Positions 8,278-16,849 of a stretch of 16,849 nt of DNA are shown here, piece by piece. The notes under the pieces were generated by a model. The model ran no database searches, was not told the origin of the DNA, and saw only the letters and a list, made by a program, of their open reading frames with translations. The number at the start of each line of letters is the position of its first letter. Within the stretch, counting starts at the first letter, position 1. This DNA is from Plectosphaerella cucumerina (Eukaryota; Ascomycota; Sordariomycetes; Glomerellales; Plectosphaerellaceae). The stretch covers positions 1 to 16,849 of the forward strand of contig JAGPXD010000011.1 of assembly GCA_020746995.1 (NCBI GenBank). The letters are read 5' to 3'. A program made the translations under genes and the position numbers.

Positions 8278-8397
8278 CTTTTATACTCTTAGCCCTTAAC
8301 TATATTACGTAGTAAATTACGTAACCTTCTACGTAACGAGTTACGTAGGGCTTTACTACTTAAGTAAGTAGGAGCTTTCGATCGCTTAAGTAAGCGA
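8278..8397 (-). promoter_or_regulatory. Promoter-like array upstream of Gypsy-B gag (probable 5' LTR U3)
   Basis: Read on the - strand toward gag there are: a 16-bp palindrome at 8397-8382 (TCGCTTAAGTAAGCGA), a related 16-bp palindrome at 8371-8356 (CTACTTAAGTAAGTAG), four TACGTA hexamers at 8342, 8330, 8318 and 8306 with exact 12-bp spacing, then TATAAAAG at 8285-8278 about 90 bp before the presumed gag start. The order of repeated palindromic sites, TATA box and gag fits the U3/R part of a 5' LTR. TACGTA and the palindromes contain no CpA/TpG, so they survive RIP. LTR ends and primer-binding site were not found, so the assignment is inference. Confidence 0.5.
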
Positions 8398-8423
8398 CCG
8401 GCGTATAAGAAATTGTACTTATC

Positions 8424-8509
8424 GACCTAAGCCGGATTTAAACCGACTACTTTATACACGCCTATAGGGCGTATAGACCTCTAGGTATATAACTACTATA
8501 CTATAGGGG
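8424..8509 (-). ncRNA. tRNA-like Pol III promoter sequence (possible SINE head)
   Basis: On the - strand TAGTATAGTAGTTA (8503-8490) looks like a tRNA A box/D arm with GTAT...ATAC as D stem, and GGTTTAAATCC (8444-8434) looks like a B box (GGTTCAAATCC after CpA to TpA). The T arm folds as GTCGG-TTTAAAT-CCGGC. Between them a stem with loop ACGCCCT could be an anticodon arm, but seven bases separate it from the D arm and the loop lacks the normal T before the anticodon. The 3' acceptor strand does not pair with the 5' side. A real tRNA gene is therefore unlikely; a tRNA-derived SINE or a dead tRNA copy fits better. CpA/TpG are slightly more frequent here than in the flanks. Confidence 0.5.
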
Positions 8510-8849
8510 GAGAAGCCGTTACTATAATAGGTACCTCTATAGTTAGCCTAATTAATATCGTTATAACTATTATTATCTTCTATAATAAAAATAAGTATCC
8601 TATTCTCGGGGATAATAATAGTAAGGCTAGGCGGGGCGGGTAAGGTTTTATTACTATAAGGGCTTATTTAGTTATACCGGAGGGTACTATTATAAATATT
8701 ATTATTAAGTTTTTCTTTCTATTTATACATACTTATTCCTAGATTTACCGGACAAATTAATTAAGAGTAAGTATATTATTAGGGCCTACTAATATCTTAT
8801 ATAGGCTTAGGTCGATCCTAAACTAAATTTAGGTTTAAATAGTAAATAA
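8510..8849. other. No recognised feature
   Basis: RIP-decayed sequence between the tRNA-like element and the next coding-like relic. GGACAAATTAATTAAG at about 8750-8765 keeps an unusual CpA, as does ATACATAC near 8725. I see no domain, promoter or long repeat. Confidence 0.5.
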
Positions 8850-10160
8850 TATAAATATACCTATACTCTTAAATAATTAGCCTATTTATAAAGCCTAGGT
8901 AGTAAAGTTAGTACTTTTAACGATATTACGGGATATAAACTTTATATCGTTTAGGTAAGTAGTAACTATAATTACTATCGGGTATTAATACTTATAAAGT
9001 AAGTTAAACTAAGTATTAAGGTTATACTTTACCTCTTAGTATTAGACTTTACTAAGGCCGTTAAGTTACTATTATTATATAAGGCTAGTATATAACTAGT
9101 AAAGATTAGTATATATAAACTTAAGGTATTAGGGGGTACTATAATTCTTATAGATATTCTCGATAAAGAGGTTAATATCCTACTAGTAGACTTTATATCT
9201 AGATATAATAGATATAGGGCTATCGGTATCTACTAAAATTAGAGTAAAGAAGCCGATATCTTAGAACTTCTAGTTATTACCTATATCTATACGTAGGGGT
9301 AGGAACCTACCTAGTAGTATTTAGAACTACTTATCTAAAAGCTAGATAGTAGTTATATCGGGTGTTATAGGTAGTAACTCTAATTATATAAGTATAGGTA
9401 TCTATATTAGTCTAGTAAGCGGATTTAAAGAGTTATTTAGTAAAAAACTTTAAGTAACCTAAAGTAGTAAATCTCTAAGTTAGTCCTCTACTAACTAATT
9501 AGTATTATCTATCGGCTATTTATTAGATAATACTACTAATTATAATAGTAGTTAAAAATATTATATTACTAAAGGTTTATAAGTATACTAACGGATTAGA
9601 TAGTTAATAGTTTATCTTTATACCTTACTTAAGTAGATAGGAATAAAGGTTTACCTATTATTAGAATAGGTTAGTATAATAGATTATATACCTATTAATA
9701 CCGGGGGTTAAAATAGTAGGGGAGGGTTAGAAACTAGGGATAAACTCTCTATTAATATCTAAGGGTATAGTTATAGTTAGTATAATACGGGTTAGTATAA
9801 TATAGTTACGGGAAAAGATCCTAGTAACGGATCTTACTTAATATTTATTAAGGGTTAATCCGGGTCTACGAGCTATATAGTATCCGGTCTTAGGGAATAG
9901 GGTATAATAAAACTAGTAAGGGTATCCGGGGATTCTATTAGAACCGGGCGGAGTAGTAGTCTCTATAAAAGTAGTTATAATACTACCTATTATATTAGTT
10001 ACTAAAAAGGACGTCTTAATAGACTACTATAATATATAGTACTTATAAACCCGATATATTTAATAACTATTAGGAAATTAGCCTTAAATATAGCTTTATC
10101 GGTATACTAGCCGGGTAGATAGGAGTTAAGGATAGACCGGCGGGTTTATATAGTCAGTAG
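8850..10160 (+). pseudogene. Unidentified coding-like relic
   Basis: From about 8855 to 9360 one + strand frame (codon 9021-9023 GTT and in step) is unusually poor in stops for this window, and all its stops are TAA/TAG, as expected of decayed Gln/Trp codons. Its text includes YLLVLDFTKAVKLL, GGTIILIDILDKE, FISRYNRYRAIGIY and SKEADILELL. From 9360 to about 10160 the same frame continues but is richer in TAA/TAG, as a Gln-rich protein would be. I do not recognise the family. The complementary - strand frame is also fairly open over 9230-8850, so the strand is uncertain. Position between a Gypsy element and a possible LINE tail suggests part of another transposable element. Confidence 0.35.
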
Positions 10161-10194
10161 TATAGGTAGTAAATATATAGTTATTATTAGTAAA

Positions 10195-10212
10195 TTTTTT
10201 TTTTTTTTTTTT
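10195..10212 (-). other. T18 homopolymer, possible poly(A) tail of a minus-strand retroposon
   Basis: Eighteen uninterrupted T on the + strand, which is A18 on the - strand, flanked by AAA and AAAAA. Poly(A) ends are typical of LINEs and SINEs. The LINE relic starting at 12480 has the right orientation, but 2.3 kb of unassigned sequence lies between, so the tail may belong to it or to another retroposon. RIP does not alter A/T homopolymers. No target-site duplication was identified. Confidence 0.5.
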
Positions 10213-12479
10213 AAAAATACTACTTTAAATTTACTAGGTATATAAACTATAGGAGAGTTTTATACTTTATCTAGGGGCGGGAAAACCGTTCCTATAGCTA
10301 TAAGTAGCTATAGCCGGGTAAAAACCGCCCCTAATACCTATCTTACGATATCCCGGGTATCTATTTTACTTTACTGTATTATTACCGGATATACCTATAT
10401 ACTCCTCCGTGTGTTTATCGGGTATAGTCGGTTATATATAGTCGCCCCCGATCTAAGGCGGCGGCGTACGGGCTTTTTATATATATACTTACCCCCTTAA
10501 TAAAGTAGAAATAAAGTATAGTTATTTATAACCGTTTATATTCCTACCTCCTACCTACCTTTAGTACGTAACTACTTTATTATATAGGCGGGGTAAATAA
10601 TAGCTTTCGAATAGCTATATTATCCCCGGAGATTAGGTAACTACTATTATACGGGGTATAAACGGGTATCTTCGGCTATATACTATTATTTACCGCCGGG
10701 TAATATTAGGCCCTAAGTACTAAGTATATCTCGGAATAACTTTAAGTCTTACTATTTATATTTCCTAGTTAAAAAATCCCGTACCTACTATACCGGGGGT
10801 AGTAAGTATACTCTTTCCTTTAAATATACTCGGGGCTCCCTATTAAAGGCGCCTCTTATATACTATAAGGTGTGGTTTTTCTTCCTTTAACTACTACTTT
10901 AATCGGTATATTTAACCCCCTTTATACCTAGCCCTAGGAGCTTTATTTTCCGTTACTAGGCGCCCGTAGTAGCCTTATTATAGGTGTAGCTAGCCTATTA
11001 TACCCGTTATACTATTTATTTCCCGTTCTTTCCGTTCTTATCGTTTAAGGGTCTTATAATTAGTAGTTTTAGCCTCGAAAAAGCCTGTTTTCCCCTATAT
11101 ATAGTTACTAACTACTATATACCTCCTTAGATTAATCTTATAGTACCTCCTACTACCTAACTTCCGTAAATATATTTACTATTCCCTTAAAAGTTTTTAA
11201 AAAATATCCTCTTATATTTATTTATACTCTTTTATACTGACTTATAATAACTCTCGACCCTTACCTTAGTTATATCTACTTTATATTATATAATACTAAT
11301 AATACCCCTAGATTATGTACTTATAGCCCCCCGTGCTTATATATATATATATTACTACTTATAAGTCTTTTTATTCTTCCTTTTACTAGTATATATATTA
11401 TCTTACCGTATTAGCGGTTATTTCTAGGTATTTCTAACTAATTCTAGCTTATAATTATTACTATAAGTATACTAAGGGTAATAATTCTTATAATCTAGTA
11501 AGTTTTTTCCCTTATTCTACTATCTCCCGTAGCCTATTATAGCCTCTTATACCTATATTCCCTTACTAATAAGTATTTTATATACTCTAAGTCCCTTTTT
11601 AGTATATAGGTATTACCTATATTTTAATTTAGGTATAGGTAGTTATTTACGGTAGTAACTTATCGACTATAGCTATAGATATATACTGGGCTATAACTAC
11701 TACCTAGTATTAGGCTACCCCTTCCCTAAAGGAGTTTACCTATATATCGAAAGCGGCTACTACTATTATTATAAGTTTAAATATACCTACTTATAATATT
11801 ATTACTAATTTTTCGGCTTTAGTCCCCGATCCTATTACTCCTACGGTTAATACCGGCTATATATAAGCTATTACGGTTATAATTAACTATAATACTATTA
11901 CTATTAAAATACTAATAGTTACTATTACTACCCTTACTAAGATTTAGTATAAGGTTATAAATTTCTAGTTATTTTTAAATTTAGGTACCTATTCTCGGGT
12001 ATATTTCTATATATTTAGCTACTAACCCCCGCTAGGTTAAGGTTCTTAGTAAGTATAAGTATATTAATAATTCCGATCCCGATAAATAAACTACCTATAG
12101 TTATATCCTATCGCCCTAGTCTATATATAGTTATATAGCCCTATTTTTCCGGAGTTCTAGATAATAGGGGGGGGGGATTAAGAAAGGGAAGGGTTAGTAA
12201 GTTTTTATAAAGGATTATACTTAGTTTTATATACCTATAGTTATAAACGGGGTTTTATACCCCTTTAATATTTAGTTATTAGATACTACCCTCTTTCTTA
12301 GATAAAAAGGCCGAAAAGACTCTTTTTTTCTCTCTTTTCTTAGTCCTAGGACTCCTCCCGTACCTAAAGGAGCTTATAAGCGGTATTAAACTATTATAAA
12401 TACTTAGTATTTATAATAAAATAAACTATTACCCTAGTAAACTTCCTTTTCTAGAGGGAGGCGGGGTATAACTTTATAT
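10213..12479. other. Unassigned interval with an LTR-like stretch
   Basis: Around 10470-10510 on the + strand CTTTTTATATATATACTT is followed by AATAAAG copies, an arrangement seen in LTRs or promoters. TpG is slightly more frequent than elsewhere (CGTGTG near 10410, GGTGTGG near 10870, GGTGTAG near 10982, CTGACT near 11238, ATGTAC near 11314). From about 11400 to 12050 a + strand frame is fairly open and Thr/Pro/Ser-rich, ending in SALVPDPITPTVNTG-like text near 11815-11860. A G10 run lies at 12167-12176. I recognise no domain. It could be the LINE 3' untranslated region, a nested LTR element, or both. Confidence 0.35.
12167..12176. repeat. G10 homopolymer
   Basis: Ten consecutive G in an AT-rich context. 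GpG/CpC runs hold no CpA/TpG and so resist RIP. A G8 run at 16157-16164 is similar. Confidence 0.85.
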
Positions 12480-13560
12480 CTAGGTATACTATCTATAGTT
12501 ACCGGTATTTATATCCTTCCTAGGGGTAGAAACTAAGGATATAAACTACTATCTCCCGCGGGGCGTTATAGGTATATATAGGAGTCTATATAAGGGGGAC
12601 TCCGGCCTTAAAGAGGAAGTTATTTAAGCCGATCTACTCTATATAGTCTTATATAAAAACTATACTCTCGGCTTTAGTACTTAAGTATCTTATATAGTAG
12701 TATATTACTATAAGCTAGGTATTATTTCTACGTAAATATTCCTATATATATATTAGTAGGTATTTATACCTTAAAGTAGTCTCTCTATTTATCTAATACT
12801 TAGTCCGCTAGTTTTACTTTCTAACCTAACTACCTAAGGGACTACCGGAGTCCTTACGGGCTATAGGTCCCGGCCTTAGGACCGAGCCTACGTATAGAGG
12901 CTTTATAGGCGCGGGTAATTATATAGTCCCGTAGTTTATTAAATATAGTATAGGTATATTTCTTATTCCGTAGTTATTACTAGAAGCCGGTAACCCGTTA
13001 ACTAAACTAGATATCTATTAACGGGGTATATACCTCTACTTTATAAAGGGTAGTAAGTATTACTCTAAATATACCTATAATTATATATAGGTATTTATTT
13101 TATATTTTCTTAAGGTAGTTTATAATAGGGTTAGGCTTCCCGGGGGTATACTAAACTAGGGTATTATAACTACCGGCCGTCTATATATATATAAGATAGA
13201 CTATATATACTCTTAAAAGCCTAGGGTTATTTACCGAGGAGATAATCCTAGTAAGTATAAAGGTCTAGGTTTTTATTTTCGCGGCGACTATAGTTATATA
13301 TAACCGCTAGTTAAGCTTCCTATTAAGTATAACCCCGAGGACTCTACTCTTATTATCTAACTTAATTATATAGTCGTTAATATATACGGATATAGCTAGT
13401 CTTTTATACTAGTTAGAGAAGTTAATTAGGCTATATTTCCCGGGGTCGAAGGTAACCCCGAATTTCCTTACCTATTTAAAGTAAATATTATATATAGCCT
13501 TAAGATCGGTATAGGTATCCTTATATATCCGGCTACTACCGATAAGGTATATATCGTTTA
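12480..13560 (-). pseudogene. LINE ORF2 C-terminal part: RT end, thumb and CxC finger
   Basis: After the YxDD-equivalent at 13567-13552, the - strand reads GVTFDPGK (13459-13436), matching the xxFxxxKxxLIHF block of Tad1-type reverse transcriptases, then SRVLGVILNRKLN near 13350-13300 (usual RVLGVxLDxxLxW), and the thumb region with AAGSYNTLV-like text. The frame runs on to about 12800. A different frame near 12580-12520 reads YTYNAPREIVVYILSFYP. With Tyr restored to Cys/His this is CxC-x8-H-x4-C, the finger that ends many fungal LINE ORF2 proteins and is thought to contact target DNA or RNA. No RNase H motif was recognised. RIP has removed every Cys and the His of the finger. Confidence 0.78.
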
Positions 13561-14150
13561 TATAGGTAACTACTAGGAAGCCCCGTAATTAGAGTACTTT
13601 ATATAGGCTAGTAGTATAGAGGATAAAGAGGATAGTTAAGAGGGGGACCCTTACGGGATATTATAGTAGACCGGAAGAGGTTATAATTACCTACTATTAA
13701 AGATAAGTTCTAACGTATAACTTATAAAGAAGTTAAGGATAAACTTAATAAGGGAGCCTAGGAAGTTTATCTTTATAAATTCCTAGGTAAAATAATAGTA
13801 GATAATACCGTCGAAAACGCCTATTATATCTAGTAAGAGGAGGGAGGTAACTATACCCTCTTTTACTATAACCTATAGGGTATAAATAATTACATAGACT
13901 ATAACTTTAGTAAAGTAGTTTTATCTAAAGCTAAATTAGGCGGGAGGTAGTAGGCTAGTATCTTTAGTTATTTATATAAACCTATATCCGATTATCTTCT
14001 TAGTAATCTTTCCCCCGGTATAAAGTAATATAATTAGTTACTATACCCCTAGGTAGTCTATCTTCTTTTTATTCTTCGGGAGGACTACTATAATTACGTA
14101 TTTATAGGGGCTAAGGAAATATCCTATCTATAGGTAGGTAGTTAGTAGGA
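13552..14150 (-). pseudogene. LINE ORF2 reverse transcriptase palm, RIP-decayed
   Basis: LLLLDIIGVFDGI ends at 13807-13830 and matches the first catalytic block (LDIxGAFDxV). About 58 codons later IP*GSP lies at 13642-13656 (PQGSPLSPxLF with Gln now TAG/TAA). The match continues as LLTILFILY only after a shift of frame: one C is missing from the C-run at about 13642-13648. Then VTYINDIYLI at 13567-13552 corresponds to (S/A)YVDDxxLx; here one of the two aspartates is Asn. Upstream, LPPN near 13950 fits the conserved block before the palm. Spacing between blocks is normal for LINE reverse transcriptases. Confidence 0.85.
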
Positions 14151-15560
14151 CTATAATCGCGGTTATAATTAACTCCCCGTAGGTACGGAGGAACCCGTTC
14201 GGAAGTCCTATCTACCCGGGAGTATTCTACTGCTTTACTTTTTTTAGTACTCCCTTAATATCTTCTACTAAAACGTTAAGGCTAAATTTAAGGTAGCCTA
14301 GGTCCTAAAGAGAGGGTTCCTATACGGGTAGGATATTACTAAAATCTATAGTTATAGTTAAGTAGAAATAGGCGGTAAGGAGCTTAGTTTTCTCCTTATA
14401 GGTAAATATAATTAGGGGGCTACTAGTATCCTTAGACGCCTATAAGTCGGGTATTTATAATAATATATAAAGGTACTAGCTTTATATCTTTACCTACTTT
14501 ATAATAACTTAGATCCCTTCCGGGGTTTCCCTTTATTTATCTAATATCTATCGTTAGGAGGTTTATTTTACTAAGGTAATTATTTTACGTTTCGCTATAG
14601 TTACCTAAGTAAGGGTATCTTTATCTACTAGTATCCGCCTCGCGGCCTAGGACTTCCGCGCCTATCTCTCCTTTTAGACTACCTTATAGTACTCCTTTAT
14701 CTACTAGTTATTCTTAGGGGGAGCCCCCGTATATTAACGGGTATAAATAGTTACTATTATCTAGAGGTATTCGAAAAGGGAGAGTTAGGCGGTATCTATT
14801 ACTTTAGTAGTTAGAAGTTCCCGTAGTTTAGGCGGTTTTATAAAAGAGTATTTATAGTTAAGTTATACTAAGTCTAGGGTTTACTAATTAATATAGTCGG
14901 GTATATGTAGGAGTTTACGGGGATAGTATATACTTAACCTAGGTAGTTAGATCCGGTATAGGCGGCTGTCTTTACCTAGGCGCCTCCGAGGGCGGTATAG
15001 CCTAGGTAAAGTCTATCGTAAAGTCCCTATAGTTATATTTCTACTAGGTAGGTATATCGGTAGGGGAAAGAAGGTCTAGTCCCTTATCCTCTACTAGTTA
15101 TAGGAGGAGATCCGTACCCGTATATACTTATCTACCTATCTACTAGAGGGGGTAGTATAGGTTAAAGTCTCCTAGGAGGACTATAGCCTCGGGCCTTAGT
15201 ACCTAGCTAAGGTATATAATCGGGGTAGGTTAGTTATATATACTCGGTAAGCCGGGTAGTTATAAGTATATATAGATAAAAGAGACTATAGGTATATTTT
15301 CCTTAGCTAGGAGGGTTACCCGGTACTAGTCCTACTAGGCTTTATATATTTATACTTAGTAGTAGTTATATATAAAGAGGGCTACCCTTAGCTAGTTACC
15401 CCTAAGGGCCTAGACGACTATATAGCCGCTTTATAAGGGGTAGGGTATACCTATATAACGCCTAAGCAGGCCGTAGGTTACTCGGCCTAAGACCCCGCGG
15501 AACTAACCCCTTAGGTAATTAGGCGTACAGGCTAAGTACGGATTATAGATTATAAACGAT
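14151..15560 (-). pseudogene. LINE ORF2 endonuclease and linker, RIP-decayed
   Basis: The - strand reads AIVLLGDFNLYYPL** with GDFN at 15172-15161. This is the VVLGDFNLHHPLWG block of the apurinic/apyrimidinic-type endonuclease that nicks target DNA; both His are Tyr and Trp codons are stops. About 50 codons later DIPT**... and TIDFT at 15016-15005 match the TPTW...STIDLTW end of the domain. In another frame, from about 14840 to 14640, the text PPKLRELLTTKVIDTA, then KNN**IKEYYKVV*KER*ARKS fits the charged linker before the polymerase. N-terminal endonuclease motifs (near 15400-15560) are not clear. The frame change between 15000 and 14840 implies an indel. Confidence 0.82.
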
Positions 15561-16849
15561 AAGAGAGTAAGCCTATCTAATACTTTACTCCGGGAGGTAC
15601 TATAGATACCCTAGATATTTAATAAATAGTAGGGGTATTATTATATAATATAGATTATAGTTATTATTAATAGTAATCTAATAGTCGGCTTATAATAGAT
15701 TATAAAGTAATCTAGTATAATCCCTAGGAACCCCCGTCTATATAAGATACTACCTTATAGTATATAGTTCTACTTAGATTTATAATAGTAATTAATTTAA
15801 GTCTTTATTAGAAACCTCCTTAGCCTATAGTAAAGAAGCGTAACGCTTTAATAATAATAATAAGTACGACGATAATAACTACTACGATATATTACTCCTT
15901 AGTTACCTAGTATATACTAGTAGTATATACTACCTTAGTTCCAGACTATATATCTTCGGAAGATTATACCTGGTCGTAATAACCTATTATCTTATCCTAG
16001 GGGTTTTTATACTACGATTATATATCTTAGTAGGGGTATCTAGCGCCTCTATAAGGTTTTATCTACCTTACTATATATTCTACGAGAGGGCTATAAGCCC
16101 CCTTATTTAGCTATAGGCCCTATTTATATATATCCTCTACCCGCGGGGTCTATAGCGGGGGGGGAGTAATAGGGTAGCTAAGGCTAGGGGGTTCTAGCTA
16201 GCTCTCTAGCTTAGGAATCTATTAATTAGGGTATACCTAGGGTAGGTTTATATCTATCGCGGGTAGCCGGCTACTAGTATAGCCGGCTAACTCCCTATAC
16301 TCCTAGAGGTAGGAGTAGTTAAGGTTACCCTCCTCTTAGCCGGAGACTAGGTAAGGGTAGGGCTTATTCCTCCGGGTAGTAATATATATACGGGTATAAA
16401 TATAGGCGGCTATTAGTCGGGATAGTAAAAGTCTAGGGCTTAACATACTAGTCGGTTAGGGCCTCCTCAGCCTAGGTCTAGTATATAGTATAGTTTTATA
16501 CCTAGGTAGTATAGCGGCTATAGTAGTTTATATAATATAGTTTATAACTATTCTTCCTATTATTATAGTAGTTTCTTTCTTTATAGTCCCGATCCTTATA
16601 TCCTAGGTAGCTATAGTATCCGTACTTTTATAGTTACTTATAGTTAATCGCGGTATACCTAAACCCTTAATATTTAAAAATACTACTTTATATAGGCTAT
16701 ACTAACGTATAGGGAGGCGTAAGCTACCTTATATTAACTATAATCCCGTTATTATAGGTTTTCCTTATTTAGGCGCGGTTTTCGAAGTCGAGGTAGAGGG
16801 ATATAATACTTACGGTTATTTATATTTATATACCTTAGTAAGGCGGTAT
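15561..16849 (-). other. Probable 5' part of the LINE (ORF1 region), unrecognised
   Basis: Upstream of the endonuclease on the LINE strand. Around 16640-16560 the - strand reads KYGYYSYLGYKDRDYKERNYYNN, faintly like a Gag-type zinc knuckle (KxGHxxxxC) before basic residues, but the first CxxC is not visible in the same frame. A G8 run lies at 16157-16164 and short GC-richer palindromic pieces such as TAGCCGGCTA occur near 16265-16290. No other motif is seen. ORF1 of Tad1-like elements normally lies here, which makes the assignment likely from position only. Confidence 0.4.

Larger units (their letters stand above)
4281..8290 (-). mobile_element. Second Ty3/Gypsy retrotransposon relic, minus strand (Gypsy-B)
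   Basis: Read on the - strand from about 8290 to 4281: promoter-like leader, Gag with a low-complexity repeat, protease-like region, linker, then reverse transcriptase. The reverse transcriptase belongs to a fungal Ty3/Gypsy lineage distinct from Gypsy-A, recognised by VxxGxxKGRxxxDLRxLN, VPDxYPxP and YIDDIVIFS blocks. The gag-protease frame and the front of the reverse transcriptase use the same codon phase. The 5270-6099 island lies between them and may be a nested insertion. RNase H and integrase were not recognised; the similarity fades near 4290, where it meets the interval next to Gypsy-A. The two Gypsy elements face each other tail to tail. All frames are broken by TAA/TAG and a few indels. 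Confidence 0.82.
12480..16849 (-). mobile_element. Tad1-like non-LTR retrotransposon (LINE) relic, minus strand
   Basis: On the - strand the order is apurinic-type endonuclease, linker, reverse transcriptase, thumb, then a C-terminal CxC...H...C finger. This is the ORF2 layout of the fungal Tad1 group of LINEs. The 5' end, including most of ORF1, is off the right edge or unrecognised between 16000 and 16849. The 3' end is uncertain: ORF2 ends near 12480, while a possible poly(A) tail lies at 10195. The relic has many TAA/TAG and at least three frame changes (EN to linker, before the reverse transcriptase palm, and in a C-run at about 13645). Confidence 0.85.

Noticed and set aside
8424..8509. 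Functional tRNA gene
   Set aside because: Acceptor strands do not pair, extra bases separate D and anticodon arms, and the base before the putative anticodon is not T.
16157..16164. G8 run as a telomeric or G-quadruplex element
   Set aside because: A single G run without repeats of TTAGGG type or neighbouring G tracts does not support either.
1..16849. Many short ORFs on both strands that could be called as small genes
   Set aside because: They lack ATG, are cut by TAA/TAG and have the dinucleotide signature of RIP. Apart from the transposon frames described, they are shadows of decayed repeats.

Overview
This window is a graveyard of transposable elements from a filamentous ascomycete (Pezizomycotina), almost certainly from an AT-rich, gene-free heterochromatic block. 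The main evidence is dinucleotide use. CpA and TpG are nearly absent from the whole 16.8 kb, TpA is hugely over-represented, and CpG stays common. That is the mark of saturating repeat-induced point mutation (RIP: CpA to TpA on both strands), not of ordinary CpG methylation decay. Since ATG and TGA both contain TpG, start codons and opal stops have almost vanished, while Gln and Trp codons have become TAA and TAG. No intact protein gene can exist here. Proteins are recognisable only if in-frame TAA/TAG are read as former Gln/Trp, Tyr as possible former His/Cys, and some Asn as former Asp.

Layout, left to right. (1) About 1-2726, + strand: the 3' half of a Ty3/Gypsy chromovirus pol (end of reverse transcriptase, RNase H, zinc-binding integrase, C-terminal chromodomain, then a purine-rich tract). 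Its 5' part lies off the window. (2) About 2727-4280: unassigned RIP-decayed sequence, probably including the 3' LTR of that element. (3) About 4290-8290, - strand: a second, unrelated Ty3/Gypsy element, tail-to-tail with the first. Its gag has a four-copy 27-bp repeat coding for a 9-residue Asn/Tyr/Phe/Ser unit and runs in one frame into a protease-like region (8190-6095); the reverse transcriptase lies at 5240-4380. Between these parts sits a 0.8 kb island (about 5270-6099) that keeps more CpA/TpG and is full of small direct and inverted repeats. Upstream of gag is a promoter-like array (four TACGTA at exact 12-bp spacing, two 16-bp palindromes, a TATA box). (4) About 8424-8509, - strand: a tRNA-like sequence with Pol III A and B boxes, perhaps a SINE head. 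(5) About 8850-10160: an unidentified coding relic. (6) T18 at 10195-10212, a possible poly(A) tail of a minus-strand retroposon. (7) About 10213-12480: unassigned, with an LTR/promoter-like stretch near 10470-10510. (8) About 12480-16849, - strand: a Tad1-like non-LTR retrotransposon (LINE) with endonuclease, reverse transcriptase, thumb and C-terminal CxC...H...C finger; its 5' end is off the window.

The elements do not cooperate: they are independent insertions decayed together. What the window records is genome defence, because RIP has removed catalytic residues, zinc ligands, start codons and reading frames across both Gypsy elements and the LINE. I found no host gene, rRNA, CRISPR or biosynthetic cluster. 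The parts I cannot assign, and which deserve a search, are 2727-4280, 5270-6099, 8850-10160 and 10213-12480.
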